Source of the DNA: an uncultured Lachnospiraceae bacterium
GTDB lineage: Bacteria > Bacillota > Clostridia > Lachnospirales > Lachnospiraceae
NCBI GenBank assembly: GCA_947591155.1
Contig: CANQDA010000039.1
Span: forward strand, 1 to 32,091
Length of the DNA: 32,091 nucleotides
Direction of reading: 5' to 3'
Every line of letters begins with the position of its first letter. Within the stretch, counting starts at the first letter, position 1. Below are positions 25,957 through 32,091 of the stretch, one piece after another. The notes beneath the pieces are model-generated. The model searched no databases and was not told the origin of the DNA. It worked only from the letters and a program-made list of their open reading frames with translations. A program made the translations under genes and the position numbers.

Positions 25957-26553
25957 TTATCTTTTCTTAAGTCTGGTCGACTTGTCAAGTCTGCGACGGT
26001 TTTTGATTTCCAGATAGTCCCGCTCGAACAATTCCTCGCTGATCTGTGGTCGCAGAATTTCCAGCGGTACACGTTCCAGAATTTTCTGCGCCACAAAAAG
26101 TCTGCTTTTGCCGGAATAGCGCGGAAGTATATTTTTCTCCTGAATCCGCGCAAGCTCCGGTCTCCACAGCAGTCCGAGCTTGCGCTTCCAATTCACGTTC
26201 GGATTTTCCCGCGCCCGACGCAGCACATAGAAATCGACTGCGCCGTCTTCCTCCTCCACAGTAATGATCCCCCACCACTGCGGTATATGCTCCTCGATGT
26301 GCATTGCGTGCCGGGTCCCTGCCACGACATAGTTTGCGTCGAAATACTGGTCATAGTCTTTCACCTGCCGGGCCAGTCTGGCATAAGTGTCCGCATCACT
26401 CTTGATCTCGATCCCCACAAGCGCGTTTGGCAGCACCATGACAATATCGGCACGCGATTGCCCCATCTGTTTTTCTTCAATCACGCGCACCTTGTCGTAC
26501 CGGGCTTCCAGAAAGTCAAACAGGGGCTCGCGTATATCTTTATCGTACAACAT
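25957..26553 (-). CDS. sce7726/MmcB-like PD-(D/E)XK nuclease-like protein
   Basis: The 198-residue protein has a PD-(D/E)XK core near the N-terminus: Asp36 in SRADIVMVL, Glu49 and Lys51 in GIEIKSD, and upstream glutamates in VIEEKQMG. The helical segment DADTYARLARQVKDYDQYFD follows, a strong signature of the sce7726/MmcB group. The C-terminal part is basic (RRRLDKSTRLKKR), consistent with nucleic-acid binding. AGGAGAG precedes ATG 26553, and a promoter (minus strand TTGTAG at 26616-26611, TAAAAT at 26593-26588, 17-bp spacer) lies upstream. Proteins of this type are found with mobile or defence genes; no partner is evident here. The function is inferred from the fold only. Confidence 0.7.
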   Translation of the reverse strand: MLYDKDIREPLFDFLEARYDKVRVIEEKQMGQSRADIVMVLPNALVGIEIKSDADTYARLARQVKDYDQYFDANYVVAGTRHAMHIEEHIPQWWGIITVEEEDGAVDFYVLRRARENPNVNWKRKLGLLWRPELARIQEKNILPRYSGKSRLFVAQKILERVPLEILRPQISEELFERDYLEIKNRRRLDKSTRLKKR

Positions 26554-26587
26554 TTTCTCTCCTGAAACAGTTCATTTTCACGGTACC

Positions 26588-26616
26588 ATTTTAACACGAT
26601 ATCAAAAGGACTACAA
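26588..26616 (-). promoter_or_regulatory. promoter of the sce7726/MmcB-like gene
   Basis: On the minus strand TTGTAG (26616-26611), 17 bp and TAAAAT (26593-26588) lie 35 bp before the ATG. Confidence 0.5.
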
Positions 26617-26708
26617 ATATCTTTTCATCCTATGCACGCGAACATCCAATCGCATAACTTAGGGGAAATGACTAAGAATATGCAAATGAATAAGAAAGTA
26701 ATGGGATA

Positions 26709-26737
26709 TTGCGACGGGAGATTATTTGTGATATAAT
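26709..26737 (+). promoter_or_regulatory. promoter of the AAA/DUF4143 gene
   Basis: TTGCGA (26709-26714), 17 bp and a perfect TATAAT (26732-26737) lie 46 bp before the ATG at 26784. Confidence 0.7.
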
Positions 26738-26783
26738 CTCATTACTAAAATCGGTGTAAATCACAAAAATAAGGAGCGTGGAT

Positions 26784-28037
26784 ATGGAGATCAAAAGGGA
26801 TTCTTACCTTGAGCAGTTAAAACTCCGAAAAGATAACGGAATGATCAAAGTGATCACGGGCATCCGAAGATGCGGCAAGTCGTTCCTGCTGTTTGTGTTA
26901 TTCAAAAAATATTTACTGGAATCCGGAATTGATCGCGACCATATCATTGAGATTGTATTGGACGGTATCGAGAACGAGGAACTGAGGGATCCGAAGAAAT
27001 GCTATCAGTGCGTCAAAGATGCGATGAAGGACGACGGGAAATATTACTTGTTTTTGGATGAAGTGCAGTTCATGCCCCGTTTTGAAGAGGTACTCAACAG
27101 CCTGCTCCGTGTGGCAAATCTCGATGTGTATGTGACCGGAAGCAATTCCAAATTTTTGTCGAGCGATATTGTGACGGAATTCCGGGGCCGCGGAGACGAG
27201 GTCCGCATCTACCCGTTGTCCTTTGCGGAGTTCTATTCGGCATTTCAGGGCAACTATGAGGATGCCTGGGAGGAGTATATGAGATACGGAGGCCTCCCGC
27301 AGGTAGCGCAGTTCACGACGGAGCGCCAGAAAGAGGAATATTTGAAAAGTATATTTGCCAATGTTTACATCAAGGATGTCGTGGAGCGAAACAGACTCCA
27401 GAATGTCGATGAGATCGGAACTTTGGTCGATATTCTCGCCTCCGCCATAGGCTCGCTCACCAATCCGACTAAAATTTCCAACACCTTTGCAAGCGAGAGG
27501 GGGAGCCGCTACAGCAATAAGACCATCTCCCGCCATATTGATTATCTGGCGGAAGCGTTTCTGATTTCGAAAGCAAGCAGATATGATATCAAGGGAAGAA
27601 AATATGTAGGCGCAAATTTGAAATATTATTTCACGGATGTGGGACTTCGGAATGCCAGGCTGAATTTCCGGCAGCAGGAATCCACTCACATCATGGAGAA
27701 TATTGTCTACAACGAGCTGCTCGTGCGCGGTTACAATGTAGACGTCGGCATTGTCGACGTATATGAGAAAGGCAGCAACGGAAAGCAGGCCCATAAGCAA
27801 CTGGAGGTCGATTTTGTGGCAAATCAGGGAAGCCAGCGCTATTATATTCAAGTGGCCTATGATATCTCTTCGGAAGGCAAGCAGACACAGGAATTCCATT
27901 CGCTGAGAAATATCCCGGATTCATTCAAGAAAATAGTGATCGTGAACGGAACGTCAAAGCCCTGGAGGAATGAGGAAGGGTTTGTAATCATGGGGATGAA
28001 ATATTTTCTCCTCACGGAGGACAGTCTGGAATTCTGA
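26784..28037 (+). CDS. AAA ATPase with DUF4143 nuclease-like domain
   Basis: The 417-residue protein carries a Walker A GIRRCGKS (26-33), Walker B YLFLDEVQ (Asp92, Glu93) and sensor VTGSNSK, then the FRGRGDEVRIYPLSF motif and, in the C-terminal third, a DUF4143 region with the PD-(D/E)XK-like residues in MENIVYNEL, LEVDFVANQ and YYIQVAYD. This AAA_14-DUF4143 architecture is common and poorly understood; members are often part of accessory or defence regions. AAGGAG is seven bases before ATG 26784, so that start is preferred to GTG 26778. It has its own promoter and terminator. Confidence 0.8.
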   Translation: MEIKRDSYLEQLKLRKDNGMIKVITGIRRCGKSFLLFVLFKKYLLESGIDRDHIIEIVLDGIENEELRDPKKCYQCVKDAMKDDGKYYLFLDEVQFMPRFEEVLNSLLRVANLDVYVTGSNSKFLSSDIVTEFRGRGDEVRIYPLSFAEFYSAFQGNYEDAWEEYMRYGGLPQVAQFTTERQKEEYLKSIFANVYIKDVVERNRLQNVDEIGTLVDILASAIGSLTNPTKISNTFASERGSRYSNKTISRHIDYLAEAFLISKASRYDIKGRKYVGANLKYYFTDVGLRNARLNFRQQESTHIMENIVYNELLVRGYNVDVGIVDVYEKGSNGKQAHKQLEVDFVANQGSQRYYIQVAYDISSEGKQTQEFHSLRNIPDSFKKIVIVNGTSKPWRNEEGFVIMGMKYFLLTEDSLEF

Positions 28038-28109
28038 AACATCAGTCAGGCAGTGAGTCGGGGGCAGTTTCTTAATTTCCCCACTGAACTTTATACTATT
28101 GTAAAACGA

Positions 28110-28142
28110 GGGCAGAACCGGAAAAACGGCGCTGCCCCTTTT
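28110..28142 (+). terminator. terminator of the AAA/DUF4143 gene
   Basis: GGGCAG (28110-28115) pairs with CTGCCC (28132-28137), with an inner CCG/CGG extension and a CTTTT tail, 70 bp after the stop. Confidence 0.65.
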
Positions 28143-28197
28143 GCGTCTTCTACAGAAAAACTTCCAGCCACGGAACCATTTTATAATACAAGCGGAT

Positions 28198-29160
28198 TCA
28201 TCTGGTCAGTACAGCACGCTCAGACAACCATTTTTGTACTATTTCGGAACCGACATCAATTGCCCCTGCAATCTTGTCAATTGGCAATCCCATATCCTGG
28301 AGCTTATAAGCAGTTTTCCTTGCCTGTTCTATTCTCCCTTCCCGACGGCCCTCCTTCTGGCCTTCCTTCCGGCCTTCCCGCACTTCAGCCTCAATCTCAT
28401 CCCTCATCAACCTTCTCATCGCTTCACACATATCCGGAGACCTCCTTCTCATCTCATCATACAGCCCATGGTTCGCCGATATGCTCACCTGCAGGATGGC
28501 GTCCACATTTGCGCGATCCCCCTGCCTGGTGAGCTTCTGCGCATCTTCGACGAACCCGCGGATGTCCTCCTCCAGGGCATTCCTGGAAAGCACCCTCAGG
28601 CTCCGATGCTTTCCGCCGTCAAGCTCTTTCGTCACAACCACCTGTGCAGGGACCATAAGCCCCTCTATGTAATATACGCCGCTGCATTCTTTTTTAACCG
28701 CAAGCCCGTATTTTTCCAGACTGCGGAACATCTCCCGGGGATAGCCCTCCCGGAAGAGGGATACCGTTAGCTGGTCAATGGGGATCTGGTCTGCTGTTTC
28801 CCCGAGCCCCTTGTAAATGCAGGCGTAGCCAACCGTCTTAAAAAAGTCATCTATTGTCATCCCGTCATCCGGTGACTTGTATTCGACGATATTATACCGC
28901 CGGAAGATACGGCCGATCTCGTTCTCAATGCGCGCATCCTCCAGTTTCCGGATAACCAGAAGGTCAATCTGGAGAGGCTTTTTGCTTAAGTTGTATTCCC
29001 GCTGGAAATCCAACGCCAACCGGTCAGCAGACAGCTCCAGCTCTGCCGCCGCATAAAAAGCGGGATGCCACTGGATATCCATATCGGACAGTGACACGTT
29101 CTCATTTTTCTCTAATAAACGCATACAAAGCTGTATTTTCTCTTCCCCAGTCGAAAACAC
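28198..29160 (-). CDS. PD-(D/E)XK-like protein with charged repeats and C-terminal HTH
   Basis: The 320-residue protein belongs to a family that automated annotation often mislabels as 3-isopropylmalate dehydrogenase; nothing in it supports that enzyme. The N-terminal third has a nuclease-like core, Asp66 in LQIDLLVIRK and Glu93-Tyr-Lys95 in NIVEYKSPDD, with WHPAFYAAAELEL before it. The C-terminus has a run of EGRKEGQKEGRREGR and a helix-turn-helix (DMGLPIDKIAGAIDVGSEIV). The GTG at 29160 is the upstream-most start; ATG 29124 (MRLLEKNEN) is also possible, and no good binding site marks either. The promoter is good (see 29188). A damaged second copy lies at 29384. Confidence 0.65.
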   Translation of the reverse strand: MFSTGEEKIQLCMRLLEKNENVSLSDMDIQWHPAFYAAAELELSADRLALDFQREYNLSKKPLQIDLLVIRKLEDARIENEIGRIFRRYNIVEYKSPDDGMTIDDFFKTVGYACIYKGLGETADQIPIDQLTVSLFREGYPREMFRSLEKYGLAVKKECSGVYYIEGLMVPAQVVVTKELDGGKHRSLRVLSRNALEEDIRGFVEDAQKLTRQGDRANVDAILQVSISANHGLYDEMRRRSPDMCEAMRRLMRDEIEAEVREGRKEGQKEGRREGRIEQARKTAYKLQDMGLPIDKIAGAIDVGSEIVQKWLSERAVLTR

Positions 29161-29187
29161 ATCTTACAACTCATCTGTTGTAGCTAT

Positions 29188-29216
29188 ATTGTATGATATA
29201 GCACAACATTTTTCAA
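29188..29216 (-). promoter_or_regulatory. promoter of the 28198 gene
   Basis: On the minus strand TTGAAA (29216-29211), 17 bp and TACAAT (29193-29188). The duplicated copy (29999-29994 and 29976-29971) has TTGAAA, 17 bp and TATAAT. Confidence 0.7.
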
Positions 29217-29325
29217 GTAAATTTTATTATAATTTTATCTGGTAAGTCTGGTTGAGTTGTCTGGGAAGACAGTCCGTTTTTTTAACGTGGCTGCTTGTGA
29301 CATCAAGGCTGTTTTGAGTAAAAAT

Positions 29326-29357
29326 GGCTGGATGTCTTTTATGAAAGACTCCCAGCC
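29326..29357 (-). terminator. terminator of the duplicated, decayed copy
   Basis: On the minus strand GGCTGG ... GTCTTT / AAAGAC ... CCAGCC forms a two-step stem with a CATA loop and is followed by ATTTTTA, 27 bp after the stop of the decayed gene. The first copy at 28160 has lost this hairpin. Confidence 0.65.
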
Positions 29358-29383
29358 ACGGAACCATTTTATAGTACAAACAT

Positions 29384-29943
29384 TCATCTGGTCAGTACAG
29401 CCCGCTCGGCCAACCATTCCTGTACTATTTCAGGACCGACATCAACTGCCCCTGCAATCTTGTCAATTGGAAATCCCATATCCTGGAGCTTATAAGCCGT
29501 TTTCCTTGCCTGCTCCATTTTTCCTTCTCGCACTTCAGCCTCAATTTCATCCCACATCAATCTTCTCATCGCTTCACACATATCCGGAGACCTCCTTTTC
29601 ATCTCATCATACAACCCATGATTCGCCGATATGCTCACCTGCAGGATGGCGTCCACATTTTCGCGATCCCCCTGCCGGGTGAGCTTCTGTGCATCTTCGA
29701 CGAACCCGCGGATGTCCTCCTCTAGGGCGTTTCTGGAAAGCACCCTCAGGCTCCGATGTTTTCCGCCGTCAAGCTCTCTCGTCACAACCACCTGTGCAGG
29801 GATCATAAGCCCCTCTATGTAATATACGCCGCTGCGTAAAAAGCAGGGTGCCACTGTATCTCCATATCTGACAGCGTCACGTTCTCATTTTTCTCTAATA
29901 AACGCATACAAAGCTGTATTTTCTCTTCCCAAGTCGAAAACAC
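29384..29943 (-). pseudogene. decayed second copy of the 28198 gene
   Basis: The first 40 codons from GTG 29943 match copy one (EKIQLCMRLLEKNEN, IQWHPAFYAAA), then an internal deletion of about 370 bp joins them, out of frame, to SGVYYIEGLMIPAQVVV. The deletion removes the whole nuclease core, including the Asp and Glu-x-Lys residues, and its ends fall in similar GCCGC/GCTGC sequences. A second small deletion removes most of the EGRKEGQKEGR repeat. The remaining C-terminal frame, including the HTH, is intact but has no proper start. Confidence 0.8.
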
Positions 29944-29970
29944 ATCTTACAACTCATCTGTTGTAGCTAT

Positions 29971-29999
29971 ATTATATGAGATAGCACAGCATTTTTCAA
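29971..29999 (-). promoter_or_regulatory. duplicate promoter before the decayed copy
   Basis: The duplicated region has minus-strand TTGAAA, 17 bp and a perfect TATAAT. Transcription runs away from the adjoining pilin copy. Confidence 0.6.
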
Positions 30000-30027
30000 G
30001 TAAATTTTATTATAATTTTATCTGGTA

Positions 30028-30507
30028 AGTCTGGTTGAGTTGATAGTGGTTCTGGTGATCCTGGCGATCCTGGCCGCGATCCTGGTACCGGCTCTGTTGG
30101 GGTGGATTGATGAGGCGAAGAAGAAACAATATGTTCTTGAGGCGAGGAATGTATATATTGCAGCTCAGGCAATAGCAGATGAAGTATATGCTAAAGGAAA
30201 ATATGAGACGCTTGCAGTGGCAGATTTGCAAGATGCTGATGGTTCGTTTGGCCGAATCGAAACTATGGCAGATCTTACTAACGTCAACATTACGTCAGTA
30301 GGACTTGCTGGTGCAGCTAATTCTGATGGTACTGTAGATGAAAATGATCATGATGCATTTACTATAATTGGTATGTCCATTTCATTCCAATCGAATAAGG
30401 ACGGCGCTGGTACTGTGTATGCAGTATTAGATGGTGATACATGGGAAGTAAGTGAAGAGGCACTCACATATACGCCTACAACCGGAGCACCAGCATCGCA
30501 TACATAA
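30028..30507 (+). pseudogene. silent, leaderless major-pilin copy
   Basis: The frame runs from SLVELIVVLVILAILAAILV through ALLGWIDEAKKK and a variable centre to NDHDAFTIIGMSISF and LDGDTWEV, and stops normally at 30505. The upstream frame has a TAA at 30013-30015, and no start codon with a binding site and no promoter point toward it; the nearest promoters face away. The basic leader and the Gly-1 cleavage site are missing. The first 60 bp from CTGGTTGAG are identical to the expressed pilin at 58 positions, after which the sequences diverge. It begins exactly where the repeat unit at 29999-30042 ends, so it appears to have been placed there by recombination. It fits a donor cassette better than a dead gene, since its remaining frame is undamaged. 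Confidence 0.75.
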
Positions 30508-30679
30508 ATACCATAGAGAAATCTATGAAAATTAAAATGAATATAAGAAAGTGCCCCTACTATTAAACCGCTTTATTGATTGATTAAAGCTGATCAAATT
30601 TTAGGTGCGCTGCTAAGCGGAGACCGTTTCAAAGTTTGTGTAAACTCAAAAAACTGACGTAAGATTTGTGATAAGTTGC

Positions 30680-30716
30680 CAGAGGGCAGAGCCGTTTTTT
30701 CAGGTTCCACCCTCTG
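30680..30716. terminator. hairpin downstream of the transposase
   Basis: CAGAGGG (30680-30686) pairs with CCCTCTG (30710-30716) around a 23-nt loop. It has no T-tract in either direction. It lies in the expected terminal zone of the insertion sequence and may belong to its end. Confidence 0.35.
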
Positions 30717-30786
30717 CTTGTATTATAACGCCGGTTTCGGGCATGTCAAGCAGAACTGCCTCCGGCAGCCCTTCCCCGGCCTATAA

Positions 30787-31983
30787 TCAGGAAAGCCGTT
30801 CTTCAAAATAAATCTCCAGCTGGGAATGTATCTGCCCCCAGTCCTGCCGGTGGCCGGTCCATTTCTTTGTGATGTCCATCGTCGCCAGATACAGCATTTT
30901 CAGCAGGCTCTCGTCGGACGGGAAGACTGTTTTGGATTTTGTTACTTTCCGCAGCTGACGGTTGAATCCCTCGATCGAATTGGTGGTATAGATCAGGCGC
31001 CTGACTGCATCCGGATATTTGAAATAGGTGGACAGGTTTGCCCAGTTATCCTTCCAGGATTTGGCTATCTCCGGGTATTTCCCGCTCCATTTCTCATCAA
31101 AGCTGTCCAGTTCCTGCAAGGCTGTCTCCTCTGTCGGGGCTGTATACACACGTTTCAGGTCCGCCATCAGCGGTTTGAGCTCCTTATAGGATACGAACTT
31201 CGTTGTGTTGCGGATCTGGTGGATGATGCACTGCTGGACTTCTGTCTGCGGATAGACCGCTTCGATCGCCTGCGGGAAACCGGTAAGGCCGTCCACACAG
31301 GCGATCAGTATGTCTTCCACGCCGCGGTTGCGCAGGCCGTTCAGGATGGACAGCCAGAACTTGGCGCTCTCATTCTGTCCCACATACATCCCCAGCACGT
31401 CTTTGCGCCCGTTCATGTCGATCCCGATCGCTATGTAGACCGCACGCTTCACGATGCGTCCCTCATGGCGGACATGGTAATGGATCGCGTCCATGAATAC
31501 GACCGCATAGACATCTTCCAGGGGCCGTTCCTGCCACTCCTTTACGACAGGCAGTATCTTGTCCGTGATGCGGCTTATGGTGCTGTCAGAGATATCCATG
31601 TCATAGAGCTCCCTCATATGGCTTTCGATATCATTTGTAGTCATGCCTTTGGCGTACATGGAGAGGATCTTTTCCTCCATGTCCTGCGTAACCGTGTTCT
31701 GGTATTTCTTGATGATCTGGGGTTCAAACTCGCCTTTGCGGTCCCTGGGGATATCAAGCTCCATATCCCCGTAACTGGTATGCATCGTCTTTTGGGAATG
31801 GCCGTTCCGGCTGTTGTCCGTATCCTTGTTACGGTAATCATACTTGGAATAGCCGAGCTCCTCATCCAGTTCTTCGTCCAGGGCGCCTTCCAGGATAATG
31901 GACATCATGTCACGCATGATCGAATTGACATCCGTTCCGTCTTTGATCTTTACATTGTTCTCTTTCATGAAAGAGCCCATCAT
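30787..31983 (-). mobile_element. IS256-family transposase
   Basis: This is an intact 398-residue mutator-type transposase that cuts and copies its own element. The catalytic DDE residues are visible at Asp165 (VVFMDAIHYHVR), Asp231 (ACVDGLTGFPQAIEAV) and Glu338 (TTNSIEGFNRQLRK), with the CIIHQIRN motif between them. The length is normal for the family. The terminal inverted repeats could not be placed with confidence; one end probably falls near 30617-30650 (TTTGTGTAAACTC) and the other at or beyond the right edge of the window. The element sits about 280 bp after the silent pilin copy. Confidence 0.92.
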
Positions 31984-32091
31984 TTCACGGAGTGCTGCTT
32001 TTTGTGGGGAATCCTTTTTCCTACTACAATAGATTTATGGTTAATACCCCTTACAGCCAGTAAGGAATTACCCATCTTGTTGCTTAAACTG

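Larger units (their letters stand above)
28164..30042. repeat. direct duplication of a nuclease-plus-pilin-5'-end unit
   Basis: Unit one spans 28164-29259 and unit two 29352-30042. They share the gene ends (CCAGCCACGGAACCATTTTATA), the promoter region and an identical right end of at least 44 bp (29216-29259 and 29999-30042), including the AT-rich leader and the first bases of pilin coding sequence (AAGTCTGGTTGAGTTG). Unit two has lost about 370 bp and about 36 bp internally. After the shared end, unit one runs into unrelated sequence at 29260, while unit two continues into the pilin copy. Confidence 0.85.

Noticed and set aside
26913..27899. 328-codon minus-strand ORF opposite the AAA/DUF4143 gene
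   Set aside because: The plus strand carries Walker A and B motifs, a promoter and a terminator; the minus frame has none.
28198..29160. 3-isopropylmalate dehydrogenase
   Set aside because: Relatives carry this label in databases, but no dehydrogenase motif is present and the visible residues fit a PD-(D/E)XK-like fold.
32030..32091. Right terminal inverted repeat of the IS element
   Set aside because: TTGCTTAAACTG at the edge looks a little like the left-end candidate TTGTGTAAACTC but is in direct rather than inverted orientation, so it cannot be called.

Overview
The window looks like a chromosomal segment of a Gram-positive Clostridia, most likely a gut Lachnospiraceae. This is inference from strong AGGAGG-type ribosome binding sites, sigma-A-like promoters with 17-bp spacing, the protein families present, and an IS256-type transposase. 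No rRNA, tRNA or CRISPR array was seen.

Layout. 1-1555: the 3' part of an FtsX-type ABC permease, followed by broken gene remnants. 1766-3259: malQ (4-alpha-glucanotransferase) with its own promoter and LacI-type operator. 3546-8857: two very large modular prepilins in tandem, each a type IV pilin N-terminus fused to Ig/BIG2-like repeats. 8997-11275: two PD-(D/E)XK (Rpn/PDDEXK_2) nuclease-like genes with decayed pieces of further copies. 11543-22831: a pilin operon that begins with a 3,168-residue prepilin carrying GLUG-type repeats and continues with three small minor pilins (PilX-, PilV- and PilW-like) at overlapping or near-zero spacing. 23062-23568: a compact, strongly expressed-looking major pilin with its own promoter and terminator. 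23694-24454: remnants of two more copies of the major pilin, one inverted. 24487-28037: a decayed AbiE-like toxin with its regulator, an sce7726/MmcB-like nuclease and an AAA/DUF4143 ATPase. 28164-30042: a direct duplication carrying another PD-(D/E)XK-like gene, intact in one copy and decayed in the other. 30031-30507: a third, leaderless major-pilin copy. 30787-31983: an IS256-family transposase.

Working together. The three minor pilins plus the giant prepilin look like a pilus-tip or initiation complex, and the 23062 gene is the likely fibre subunit. The assembly ATPase, platform protein and prepilin peptidase are not in the window and must lie elsewhere.

The most interesting reading is that the major pilin is surrounded by promoterless, leaderless, 5'-truncated copies. 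These begin at the same point in the conserved N-terminal coding sequence, and one shares 58 of its first 60 nucleotides with the expressed gene. That arrangement resembles the pilE/pilS silent-cassette system of Neisseria. Rpn-type nucleases, which in E. coli promote recombination, are interspersed. Whether cassettes are actually exchanged cannot be shown from one sequence.
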